From assembly GCA_947579605.1 (NCBI GenBank), contig OX388307.1, positions 10,641,237 to 10,705,236 on the forward strand: DNA of 64,000 nucleotides, in the 5' to 3' direction. Each line of letters begins with the position of its first letter. The stretch's first letter is position 1. A model generated the notes under the pieces. The model did no database searches, was not told where the DNA came from, and was given only the letters and a program-made list of their open reading frames with translations. Below are positions 23,372 to 34,219 of this stretch, piece by piece. The position numbers were made by a program, and so were the translations under genes. The DNA is from Athripsodes cinereus. Taxonomy: Eukaryota; Arthropoda; Insecta; Trichoptera; Leptoceridae.

Positions 23372-25016
23372 TCAATTGATACCTATGTAGCTAACAATAT
23401 TTTGTATGTAAGTACATTCCGCAAGGTAGAAATCTGTTAGGATAACTAAGACAAAGGCTAGTAGATAACATCAACCGATATTTAGAGGATCTAGATGCTT
23501 AAGACGACTGGCAGTTCACCGCCCAAGATCGATAGGCTTAGAGATCCATTGTTTTGGAGATTTCTTCAACTTTTCCTTACAAGGACTGGGAAGTAAATAT
23601 GTAACAGTTATTCATCAGCTTCACTTGTTAAATATAGTTGATGTTTTTGATTTGATAACTTAAGAGGCATCCACATTGTTTAACTATGAATGTCATTCAG
23701 AGTAAACGGAACGAAGCTGTTCTTGGAAAGTGAATAAGTCTGTTCATAGTTTTCACCATTGTTTATAAATTAAACTGGAAATAAAAACAAGACAGTAAAA
23801 ATAGATTCATAAAACTCACATAGGTACACAACCACGCATCCGTTTTGTAATGATTTTAAAATTTGATGCTATTTCGTAGGGAATAAGGATAAATTAAAGG
23901 AACGGTTTGATGTTGAAAAAACTTGTTTACAACCGTTTCAATGTTAGTACGGAGTTTTCATCAATGGGTCGGGTGGTAATCGCTTTCATCCCGAGTGTTC
24001 ACTGAGGATTAAATTGTTCATACTTTTCATTTTCGTTACTTCATTCAGAGTGATAAATGTGAATGCCCCAGAATAAATATTTATAGTAGGTCAAGAAATC
24101 AATATACAAAATAAAAAATGACAATCTTACACCAATAAATTGTCAATGAAAACACATAGTTAGATGAAGAAATAACCGAAAAATACCTAATACAGAAATT
24201 ATAATGCATAAGTTTAAAGCAAGGTAAATCTTTAATTGATAGAAAGAAGTTACATATATCGGAAGTGTATTTATGTAATATCTACTAAATCTTAATAAAT
24301 CAAACCACTTAGTAGTTTGTACACTCCCCAGTCACGCTTCAAATAACTTTTATAATATAATATAATACAATCATTTCATACTTTGTATGCGACACATGGA
24401 ACATAAAACGAAAATGGGCAAAAATGTTCAGACTCGTACAAATTACGTGTTTCAGACAATTTCTTCAAATGTTATAATATTGTATTTTTTTTTGTTATAT
24501 CATTCAAAGGTAAAAGTGTATCAATTATATAAACTACCTTTCAACGACTTGAATTAAACCTGTAAGAAACACATTGGATTTATAAATGTAGTAAAGTTTT
24601 AACATTTCATTTAGAAATTACGTGTGAAGTATTAGTTGGCTGCCTCAAGTTTTTGGGCAATTCTGTGATTGTGGTGACTGATGGAAGAACTGAGATATTT
24701 ATTAGAAATCTGTACAATTTATGTGTTGGTACATGCAAAGTGAGATATATTTGGGAAACAGCCTTCAAAATCTGTAGAACTATAAATAAAGATGCTCTCA
24801 AAAACTAATCAAATGAAATGAAACATTATTTTATTTTTCACAATATACCTACCTACATCATAATGATCTTGAACGTGACATGAACGTGCACATACGTTTT
24901 TTATTGCTCATTATTTTGTTTAATAAGCGCATGTGGAGTGTAATTTAAAAAGAAGATTCACTTTTTCTGTACAAACATGGACCTAAATTCCTATATACAT
25001 CCATGTGTACAAAAAC
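23372..25016. other. AT-rich non-coding stretch
   Basis: No supported gene or repeat. Confidence 0.5.
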
Positions 25017-25183
25017 CATTGATCTAATATGTTAACACTAGATATGACAGGACGAACAAAATTTGTGTCGCAAAATCGAATGCATCTAACTTTTTGTTGA
25101 ACAGGGTTGTGATTACTTCCGAAAAATAACATGTATTTATATATTATTTAAACAATGAACGGCTATATAGGCCTTTGACATAA

Positions 25184-25438
25184 CTACTACTACTACTATA
25201 CCATCACGGCATATCCCGCAAGTGGGGTAGCCAGCAGATCAGCTGCATGTAAGAAACATGCAAAATGTCCTCTTCGTGCCAATATAAAATCAAGACATTC
25301 AGGATGGGTGACAAGCCTCATCGCTGAATTTAAGAAGTAAAATGTCTTAATTTTTTCGAACACCTGCCTTTTACAGGACACTCGAAAACTTACGCAGAAG
25401 AGTGGGAGACCAATTCTTTACCGGGTGCTCCACAGGAT
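25184..25438 (-). mobile_element. 255-bp short retroposon inserted in left palindrome arm
   Basis: Flanked by perfect 13-bp duplications GCCTTTGACATAA (25171-25183 and 25439-25451). The right palindrome arm holds the empty site with one copy of that word, which fixes the element's limits. In minus orientation it ends CCCACTTGCGGGATATGCCG, TGATGGTATAG, then TAG repeats. It has no clear tRNA-like Pol III boxes. Its 3' end resembles that of the LINE pieces at 51.6 and 60.8 kb. Confidence 0.9.
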
Positions 25439-26235
25439 GCCTTTGACATAATATACAATAAAAACAATAATATTCAGAGAAAAATATATTATAAAAGTAC
25501 CTACACATACACATTAGCATGAGTGCAAGGCAAAATAATTTAGCAACTACCTAATAATATAAAACAAATAATAATAATATGATGGTTAAAGTAGGTATAC
25601 ACAATTAAACAAAATAAAACATAGAGGTATATTTTTATTTATTTATTTAATATACGGCAATAGCCTTTTAAAAAAATAATATTACAAGATAAAGGAGTTA
25701 CGTTGAGACATCAATTTTATTCCACCACTTTTCCTGTCTTTTTCAAGAAACATTTTCCCTTTTTTGTATCGTAAAAGTCATCTTCTTTAAATTGATGAGA
25801 ACATATTATAGTAGTATGATTATTTGGTAGCCAGGAATGTCCTTGCGGTCGTCTTGGACAAATTATATCCACTTTTCTCTCTTATATGAGATGGACACGG
25901 AAATCTACAATTATACGTTTTTTCATTAATCAACAGATCAGCATGATTTCAAAAACTAAAATTAGTTTAAGTACATTATTTAACGTTTTCATAAAAAAGC
26001 CAAACAAATATTTTTCGTTGTAGTGACAACCCTTAACCCTATACGTTATTTATTTAATATATAAACAATATTTAGAAATAGTGTTTAATGTTAATATATC
26101 TTCTCGTTTACACGCCTTCCATTACAACGTGAGCGGAAGAGATAGATATACATAGGTACATTCTATTATGTACTGTGTATTTCGGCTTAGGTACTTTTGG
26201 TAGACTTGACTACAGCGTAAATAATAATAAAGGTA

Positions 26236-27079
26236 CAGTGGAACCTCTCATAACGAGTTTAATTCGTTCCAGACTCTTACTCGTTATGCGAATCACTCGT
26301 TATGCGAAACATTTTTTTCTATAGAAATCAATGTAAAATACAAAAATGCGTTCCATGCCGAAAGAATAAGTATTCTTGGAGAACTTAATGATTTTTTTTA
26401 TTACAGTTTATTCAAATAAAATTACTTATAAAAGAGTGTTACAACTTGAAATACAATTAAGATTAGGAAAAAAAAGCGTAGGTACCTAAATACAAATATG
26501 AATTTGTGACAAATAATTAACCATTTTTAACTAGAAAACTAACCGTAAACGTAACCGTTTCGTAGACACTCTTGACACTCCCTTCGAAGCATCCATCTTC
26601 TTAATTTTATCTTTGTTCTTGAGAATAGTGCAGATCGTTGATGTTGACCGATAGTATGTGCGCGTATGTGCGCGCTAGATATGCCACGCTCACACCTTGT
26701 TCTTGCTTTTCAATGATTTAACGTTTCATTTCAACAGCTATTTTTATTCTCTTCTGGCTGTCTTCTTGTGTTTTTTTCTTCGGGGAGAATTTTGAACGGA
26801 TTATAATACTTTGCACATAAAAAAATTACTAATAATATCAATACGAATTTTGGAAGAATGTGTGATCACATGCGAAACCAAGGCGCTAGCGGCGCTAACG
26901 CAGACTGATATACTCGGGCGGAAGTCCCGGCTCACAAGGTCACAAGTGAATGTCATGAAGAAGAGACTTCCCTACCCTTTATGTAGCTCGTTATGCGAAA
27001 TATCGCTCGTTATGGGAGCAACTTTATCACATTTTTTTTTGCTCGTTATGCGAATTACTCGTTATGCGAGGTTCCACTG
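26236..27079 (-). mobile_element. Internally deleted pogo/Tigger-like DNA transposon
   Basis: Ends are CAGTGGAACCTCTCATAACG and, inverted, CAGTGGAACCTCGCATAACG, flanked by TA on both sides (26234-26235, 27080-27081). This terminus type is typical of pogo/Tigger elements. Repeated CTCGTTATGCGAA words lie inside both ends. On the minus strand at about 26550-26790 a decayed transposase N-terminus can be followed across frames: RIKIAVEMKR, IIEKQEQGVSVAYLARTY, STICTILKNKDKIKKM (CENP-B-like helix-turn-helix). The DDE domain is missing. The opposite palindrome arm lacks the element. Confidence 0.85.
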
Positions 27080-27137
27080 TATATAAGTTTTTCTTTACCA
27101 CTCACACTACATTACAACAGCAAGGAGTGACAGAGAT

Positions 27138-27331
27138 AGAAAGAATTCAAATTATTTTGAATATTTTTAAATACTGTGAATTTTATAAATTTGATTTAAA
27201 AATTCAAAATGCTTAAATTAATTAAATAAATATGATCAATAAATTCTTCTTACCGGTGAAATGTCACTCAATCACTTTTTTTTACCTTTACAGATCGATT
27301 TGTACAGGATTTAAGCGCACAATTTGGCATA
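27138..27331. other. Palindrome centre (spacer)
   Basis: About 194 bp of AT-rich unpaired sequence between the inner ends of the two arms. It ends with the GATTTAAGCGCACAATTTGG word that recurs at 30196. Confidence 0.6.
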
Positions 27332-27384
27332 TCTCTTTCACTCCTTGCTGTTGTAATGTAGTGTGAGTGGTAAAGAAAAACGTA

Positions 27385-29267
27385 GGGTAAAATAGATAGT
27401 GATGGGACAGTTAAGGATTTTTATAAGTGAAAATTGAAATAAAAAATTCTGAATAATTCAAAACTTGCCAAATTTATTATTAATGAATACCTTTTAAACT
27501 GCTTAAAAATATACATGAAATATAATTACGTTGTACATAGAGCATTTTTTTTTATGTAGAACCTCAGATGGGTACAAAATGACAGAGATGGGACATTTTT
27601 TATAATGATGGGACGTTACATTTACAGTGATGGGACAGAAAAAAAGGCCCTTACATTGTTGTTTTATTTTGAATTTTGTTGTACTGGTCTAAATATATCA
27701 CCGATTTCGCCATCGGAAATATCATTCGCAGAAGTATTATCTTCATTATAGCAATAATGGCATACAAAAAGATCGTTATCCGTGTCTGTTGGTAGGTGAA
27801 TCTTATGGTGTTTCGGTATACATGATAATATGGAAATTGTTTGTACATTCATCGCACTGTATACAAGCATTGGCTGATGATTTATTTTTAATACATTTTT
27901 TACAAACAGCACAGATTTTCAAAGGGTATTCTCCCTCACTTGTAAATAATCTTTTCTGAACATGTCGTTTTGAATTTGTGTTATCCGAGCCTTCAATTTT
28001 GGATGATTTTGGTTTTCTTGTTTGGTCTTTCACCTTTTTAATTTCCTCGCGTTTTCTTTTACGCTCTGCTTTTTCGTTTTCTGTTTTTGTTTTTTTCTCC
28101 ATTTTCAGCTTAAGAGCTCTATAACTCTGCTCCGATGATATTGCCCAAGGTGTTCGCTCCACATTTCGGATACCTTTTCTTTTAGGTGTTTTTGGTAATG
28201 TTAAATATTCACCAACCTAGATGTTATTTTTTTAAACGCCGGACTTTTGTTACATTATTATCAATTGATATGCCGGGTGTTTCTATAGGAATTTCCCGAT
28301 GATTATTTGCACAATCGATTTGGAAAAATGTGTGCAATGCTGAATGATCCTCTAATATATTAGCAATTTCTGAAGAAAGTGGAGTTTTTTGAGCTTTTTC
28401 CTGATTATAATTTGGTTCACAAAAATAGCGCCAGAGATTTTTCAAAATTTTCGTGCTCTCATCAGTTTTATCACTGGAAATGATTTTAATTCCATCTTCA
28501 CCTAAAATTTCTTTAAATTTAGAAAATTGTCTGTAATTTTTGTTTATGGTTTCAACTTCCATGGTTTGATTGCTTTTAGCTTCTAAGCATTTAGAGTAAT
28601 CTAAGCTTACCATCAACTCTCATTTCTTGAACAGCAAGGCTCGACAAAATGATGGGACAAAATTTCATTCAACTTTAAAATTTGATTATAGTAATGGGAC
28701 ACCATTCGTAGGTGTCCCATTACAGTATAAAATGCTAATATTTAACTTTTAAGTATACAGTTTTGCTCCATTTCTTTTATTTAAGAATTTAAAGCTAAAA
28801 ACATGTATAAAAAATATTCGATATATTATCACAGTAAGGGGACAGGTGTCCCATTACTGATATCTGATGTATTCTTTTTTACAGTAATGGGACAGATTAA
28901 AATTCCAAAAAAAATAATAAATAAATAAACACAAATTTCTTATTAAATACAAAGTTTTTAATAAAATCATGTTAAATAATTCAAAAAAATACTTACCTAC
29001 ATGTGTGTTTATAATTTTGTGAAATAAAATATAATATTCTTGTAAATTTTGTTAGAATTTCGTTCAACCACGACACTCCTCTCAACACAACGACAACAGG
29101 ATGACTAATAAACGTCCGGTTAAAAAAAGGACTAACTATGAACAATAATGTTGGCAAAATAAAAAATATTTAGTTTATGATTGTTACAAGTTCTAACATC
29201 TTATTAAATTATATTTCTTGGAATTTGTCCCATAACTATAACTGTCCCATTACTATATGGTTTACCC
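27385..29267 (-). mobile_element. TA-flanked DNA transposon with iterated ATGGGACA motif
   Basis: The 26-bp inverted termini begin GGGTAAA and end ATGGGACAG (22 of 26 positions agree), with TA on each side (27383-27384, 29268-29269). The motif AGTRATGGGACA recurs at least ten times in both orientations near the ends (about 27398, 27588, 27605, 27630, 28652, 28694, 28717, 28850, 28886, 29230, 29242), as subterminal repeats. It encodes the C-terminal half of a pogo-type transposase on the minus strand. It is inserted in the right palindrome arm; the left arm has the empty site. Confidence 0.8.
27660..28616 (-). pseudogene. pogo-like transposase C-terminal half with PHD-like finger, broken
   Basis: Three minus-strand pieces belong together. 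28616-28224 is a ~130-residue segment (KNLWRYFCEPN and following). 28216-27840 carries LTLPKTPKRKG, then a Lys/Glu-rich coiled stretch, then CAVCKKC, ACIQCDECTNNFH. A frameshifted piece down to 27664 has CIPKHH and FVCHYCYNED. The C-x2-C / C-x2-C / H / C-x2-C series is a PHD-like finger, known at the C-terminus of many insect pogo/Tigger-like proteins. An in-frame TAG near 28216 and a frameshift near 27840 break it, and the DDE catalytic domain is absent. It lies within a TIR element, so it is not a host gene. Confidence 0.65.
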
Positions 29268-30331
29268 TATGTACCTATATTATTATTTACGCTGTAGTCA
29301 AGTCTACCAAAAGTACCTAAGCCGAAATACACAGTACATAATGGGAATGTATATCTATCTCTTTCGCTCTCGTTTTAATAGAAGGCGTGTAAACGAGAAG
29401 ATATATTAACATTAAACACTATTTCTAAATATTGTTTATATATTAAATAAATAACGTATCGGGTTAAGGGTTGTCACTACAACGAAAAATATTTGTTTGG
29501 CTTTTTTATGAAAACGTTAAATAATGTACGAAAACTAATTATAGTTTTTGAAATCATGCTGATCTGTTAATTAATGAAAAAATGTATAATTCTAGATTTC
29601 CGTGTCCATCTCATATAAGAGAGAAAAGTATATATTATTTGTCCAAAACGACCGCAAGGACATTCCTGGCTACCAAATAATCATACTACTATAATATGTT
29701 CTCATCAATTTAAAGAAGATGACTTTTACGAAACAAAAAAGGGAAAAGTTTCTTGAAAAAGACAGGAAAAGTGGTGGAATAAAATTGATGTCTGAACATA
29801 ACTCTTTTATCTTGTAATATTATATTTTTGTAAAAGGCTGTTGCCGTATAGGTATTAAATAAATAAATAAAAATATACCTCTTTCTTTTTTTTGTTGAAT
29901 TGTGTATACTTTAACCATCATATTATTATTATTTGTTTTATATTATTAGGTAGTTGCTAAATTATTTTGCCTTGCACTCATGCTAATGTGTATGTGTAGG
30001 TACTTTTATAATATGTTTTTCTCTATATATTGTTGTTTTTATTGTTTATTATGTCAAAGGCCTATATAGCCGTTTTTTACATATTATTTTTCGGAAGTAT
30101 TCACAACCCTGTTCAACAAAAAGTTAGATGCATTCGATTTTGCGACACAAATTTTGTTCGTCCTGTCATATCTAGTGTTAACATATTAGATCAATGATTT
30201 AAGCGCACAATTTGGCATATTTTCAGCTCTGGACACGTCACGTACTCAATGATATATAAATATCGACTGAACCATGGAACGGCTAAACTGTGGCGGCCCG
30301 CCGTAGTTGCATCCGACAATTTATTTGTTCT

Positions 30332-30410
30332 ACCTGTCATATCTATTCTATTCTATTCTTCTCAAGGCCATCCACTCGTTTGCGAGTGATTTAGGAGACC
30401 TGTCATATCT
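30332..30410. mobile_element. 53-bp insertion with 13-bp TSD
   Basis: ACCTGTCATATCT stands at 30332-30344 and 30398-30410. Between them lie 53 bp with (ATTCT)n at one end and CCATCCACTCGTTTGCGAGT inside, related to 2278-2325. On the minus strand the insertion would end in an AGAAT tail, so it looks like a very 5'-truncated retroposon. The target itself is a diverged third copy of the palindrome-arm end. Confidence 0.7.
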
Positions 30411-31109
30411 AGTGTTATATCAAATGTATATCAATGACAAAAACATGATTGAGAAACAAAGACAAGATTCTATTTTTAAAATACCTAGCTGGAATATTTT
30501 TAATATCTTAATAATATTAACGTAGGTAGGTACTTTATGTAGCCTATCTAGCAGCATTATTCAACGAAACTTAGTGCTCTAGTCTATCAGATCCATGATA
30601 AATTATTTGTAGAAATATATAGCGATTTCCAGTTCCATAAACCGAAACTGGAAATTCTAATATTCCAAGATACAAGTAATATAATATTCATGCTTCTAAT
30701 TGAGATTATTCAAAACATAGAATTTTTTGTTTATGGAGTTGAAAAAATTACACTTTTTACAATCAATAAGCAAGAAATCTTAATATGGAAAAAAAATAGT
30801 AGCTGACCCATAGGTCCATAGAAATGTGTCTTTATTGCTGTCAAATTTTTATTACAATGTCGTAAGTAGCAGATAGTCGTCAAATAACCAATGTTAAAAA
30901 ATAGATTTACTCTGATATGCACCAAACTTATGTTTGTTGTTCATTCCTTACTATTCAGATAAAAAAAAAAAATGTATGATGAGATTTTAAATTTTCTGCA
31001 AAACGTCCGTAATACAAGTTTAGATTTTAGAATAAAGTTTAGCGCACGAAGTAAATAATAATTGTTCACAGTGACAAATTTAATGCATCAAAAAAAATAT
31101 TATTATGTC
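30411..31109. other. AT-rich non-coding stretch
   Basis: No supported feature. Confidence 0.45.
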
Positions 31110-31265
31110 AATTAGGACAAAAAAAGTGTTGGAAGACCCCAAAAAAGATAGGTCGACGATATTGTCCAGTTGATGGGAAAACAGTGGTATCGAGTTGCTC
31201 GAGATCGAAAAGTGTGGAAAAGTTTTGAAGAGGGCTATATTCAGCAGTGGAGAGAAGGCTAGCAG
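31110..31265 (+). pseudogene. LINE C-terminal fragment (RTE/BovB-like)
   Basis: Plus-strand remnants read VDDIVQLMGKQWYRVARDRKVW, preceded by GRPQKR and followed by KSFEEGYIQQW. This is the same C-terminal pattern as at 2700-3050. Internal stops and frame breaks show it is dead. Confidence 0.65.
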
Positions 31266-31636
31266 TAAGTAAGTAGGTATGTCAATATTCCAACAAAATT
31301 TTCATGTTTCATGCGCATGTTAATTCATTACAATGTTTGTATTTGCACAAAATAAACAAAATATGAGATAATGCAAACACAAAAGATAACAATTATTTTA
31401 TTGCATCTTGACACAATTTTTTGGAGTGTATTTTCTGAGTCTGAGTATTTTCATATAAGTAAATATTTTAATTGCAAGTAATTAATCTTTAATCATATAA
31501 ATGACGCAACATCTCAGGTCATATGATTTTCACATGTGACTTTATAATTTCATTGCTGTATATTATATAACTTTTTACAATTGTTCACACATTGTATTCA
31601 ATTCAATATACATTTTAAGATTTCGTTTTAATATTT

Positions 31637-31678
31637 CATTGATATTGGTTTTAATGTTGATTAAAACCAATATCAATG
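31637..31678. repeat. Perfect 19-bp hairpin
   Basis: CATTGATATTGGTTTTAAT is followed by loop GTTG and its exact reverse complement. No gene is near. It could be a template-switch palindrome; a small-RNA precursor is possible but unsupported. Confidence 0.7.
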
Positions 31679-32500
31679 TAATTTTGTAAATTAATAAATG
31701 TAATTTTATCTTGATGTCCATAGCTTAAAAAAACTTTATGATACCTTTATATAATTGATGATTATTATTAACGATGCCTTTTTATGGCCAAACACTACTG
31801 AACTTTACTTCTGTTCTACTATACTTCTCACAGTTAATAATGTATTTAGAAATTAATTGAAAAATTTATACCTTTGTACTCGTATTTTATATAATTAAAA
31901 GAAATCAAGATTAAATAATGATTTAATACATACAAACATGTATCGAATAATATTTTATACAATTGGATAGCACATTGTTTCGCATATTCGTAAAAAAATT
32001 AATTAATATTCGTATAAAAAGTCAAGATACATTCATTCAAGATACATAAACTAGACATGAATACTATTTTCTCAATACTTCTGATTTCTATACACGCGAA
32101 CGCAAAGTGATTTTTAATTGCTTAAGAGAAAAAAATTATTTATGATTAGTAACCTAATATATAGGTTGTTTTAAATTTCAAAGATGTTGGTCGACTTCAA
32201 AGGGGAATAGCAGTTCAAAGTTTTTCGAAGTCAAATAATTTTTTTTTATATTTACCTACCTATTTACATGAAATAATTAACTGTCAAAAATGTTCGTAGT
32301 GTAAATTCGCTTCAGCCAATAGAAGTATAAGCATCGATATTTAAGTGGTTATTTGCATGTTTTCGGGGTTTGAACTGTACTAACGACTAGTCGCATGTTT
32401 ACACTCACAATTTTTTTTTCTATACACAACTTGCTTCAAATGAATTCACCTGAGACAATTCGCATTACAGTCACTTGCTTATAAATACCGTAACTGTTAT
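31679..32500. other. AT-rich non-coding stretch
   Basis: No supported feature. Confidence 0.45.
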
Positions 32501-32510
32501 GTAAGATGGT

Positions 32511-32545
32511 CCTGACGAGACACATGCGTCAATGTCGAAACATTA
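32511..32545 (+). ncRNA. Hammerhead-ribozyme-like core (partial)
   Basis: CTGACGA is followed by a 4-bp stem (GACA with TGTC, 10-nt loop) and GAAA, matching the conserved hammerhead core CUGANGA-stem II-GAAA. Helices I and III cannot be formed convincingly from the flanks. It is probably a degenerate retroelement-borne copy; chance is possible. Confidence 0.3.
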
Positions 32546-32685
32546 CATCTCTTCGACAATTCCAAACTGCATATTCCGGTGACGGGCCGAGCCTCGTTCC
32601 GTATGCATAGGCATGAGCCAAGTCTCTGCCCGACTGTACGCAGTGAAGCAGTGAAATGGAGTTAAACCTTCACCTCATATATATT

Positions 32686-32852
32686 TTAAAAGATATATCT
32701 GGGTTTTGTTACAAACCCAAATACAACCTTATACACCTTTCACAGTTAGCTAAAAGCTTGTGTCGGGAAAGGGGAGTTTGCCGGCACCTGGTATCGAACC
32801 ACGGACTCCTTGTTCACGAAGCCGAGACTCTACCTCCAGGTTACCGACGAAC
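32686..32852 (-). mobile_element. tRNA-derived SINE, copy 2
   Basis: Minus-strand order: TCGGTAACCTGGAGGTAGAG, GGTTCGATACCAGGTGCCGG, TCCCGACACAAGCTTTTAGC, GTGAAAGGTGTATAAGGTTG, then GATATATCTTTTAAAA. Same family as 14783-14946 and 35053-35222. Its 5' end lies two bases from a perfect 20-bp hairpin. Confidence 0.8.
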
Positions 32853-32853
32853 T

Positions 32854-32900
32854 CTGATTTTTAAGACTTATCTATGGTTAAGATAAGTCTTAAAAATCAG
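32854..32900. repeat. Perfect 20-bp hairpin beside SINE 5' end
   Basis: CTGATTTTTAAGACTTATCT, loop ATGGTTA, then the exact reverse complement. It directly abuts the 5' end of the minus-strand SINE, so it may be a foldback made when reverse transcription of that copy ended. Confidence 0.75.
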
Positions 32901-34170
32901 ATGATATGATGGTGAATGACTTTTTTTTATCGACAAAAGTCAATTTTTTTACTTTTGACACCACTTGCCCCTGGATATAATTTTTGCTTTCAAGTTAAAC
33001 TGGTCCAACATATTACAAATTATAACAAAATAGTACTGATTACGTTTTTTAACCACATTTATGATGTAGTGAAAAAAAATAATTATACGACTGCTAATTT
33101 TGAACAAATGAAATTTAATATTGATTTTATGTTACCACTTAGTGGATATAATTAGCTCGCATTACCTACTTTTAATGATCATCATCTATGGAATTTGAAA
33201 ATGTCTTTTTATATGGATGTGGTTACATTTAACTGACGCAATATTTGTTTTTGTAATTTGATTACATTTGTCCACCTCTGGGGCAAAAATGAAACATACC
33301 AACTATTTGAATGAGTGAATTAAAGGAGACATTTACTGGCATTTGCATTATTATTTTTTTTTAAATTTCATTAATAGTATACTCATTAGATATGCAATAT
33401 ATTTATTAGGTATGTTAGATGTGTTCATCGTTAACTCTCCCGTATTGAGTATAGAGTATAAGCAAGTCTCTTCCATTCGGAGAGATTTTCAACAATAGAG
33501 CCACCTCTTTACACGGTATTCGAAACGTTTTGATTTCATTATTATGTATAAGAATTATATTCCTAATGGAGAAATTTCACGTAGAAAATTTCAGCTCAAA
33601 AAAATAATACAGAAAATTAGAAAAAATGTGGTGCTTTTCATATTTTTAAATGTGCTTATTTAAGGGGTTTACCACCATTTGAAAAAGCAATTTTCGCACT
33701 TCGCCGCAAAAAGGTCCACCCATGACGGAACAGCAAGTGTGTGACGCCATCAGACGCTACTGACAGTAGGTACTATGAGTCAAAGGTGTGCCAATACAAC
33801 TTACTGCCTAACTACGTCACAACGGGATAATTCAAATTAGCCTTTAAAATTTTGACCAGAAAATTTGGATTTTCAAGATAAAAATAATGAATGAAAAGTT
33901 TTTTTTTTATCGATTCTTATTAAGATATTCGTGATTAGCGTATAGTTATTAAAATAAATTGGTAACATTTTGACAGCACTGGAAGCAATAGAAATTAATA
34001 AAAATAATAACTCGACTAAAAATCTACCGAATTCGTCTCCCTTACTACAACTATTCCCTATCTCAAATTCCAAGAACTCCACGCCTGGAACCAACACGAA
34101 CCCACCTAAGCCGACACCTTAACTGTAAATCCTAACGCACTTTTATATTTGTTTTTGTTTTATTCAATAA
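32901..34170. other. AT-rich non-coding stretch
   Basis: No gene or clear repeat. Short frames here have no recognisable content. Confidence 0.45.
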
Positions 34171-34176
34171 AGATCA

Positions 34177-34219
34177 GCATCTGATGATGCGAACTCGGAG
34201 TCCGCGAAACCGGTCATGC
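34177..34219 (+). ncRNA. Hammerhead-ribozyme-like motif
   Basis: Reading plus: GCAT, then CTGATGA, then T and a stem II (GCG, A, ACT / AGT, C, CGC with loop CGG and one A-C mismatch), then GAAA, CCGG, TC, ATGC. Helix I is GCAT with ATGC (4 bp). Helix III is the self-complementary CCGG. The predicted cut follows GGUC. This is the minimal type I arrangement reported for Penelope-like elements, where a tiny helix III favours dimers. The extra U after CUGAUGA departs from the canonical core. Activity is not shown. Confidence 0.45.

Larger units (their letters stand above)
25017..30196. repeat. Long palindrome (inverted repeat) with nested insertions
   Basis: Left arm: 25017-26235 continuing at 27080-27137. 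Right arm: 27332-27384 continuing at 29268-30196. The arms are reverse complements at high identity; for example GTTAACACTAGATATGACAG at 25031 is met by CTGTCATATCTAGTGTTAAC at 30163. Removing three inserted elements (25184-25438, 26236-27079, 27385-29267) leaves arms of about 1 kb round a ~194-bp centre (27138-27331). The 25-bp word starting GATTTAAGCGCACAATTTGG stands at both outer limits of the right arm (27308 and 30196). The origin is unclear: an old foldback transposon or a genomic inverted duplication. Confidence 0.85.

Noticed and set aside
27803..28616. Host chromatin protein with PHD finger
   Set aside because: The pieces lie inside a TIR- and TA-bounded element, are broken by a stop and a frameshift, and match the pogo transposase C-terminal layout.
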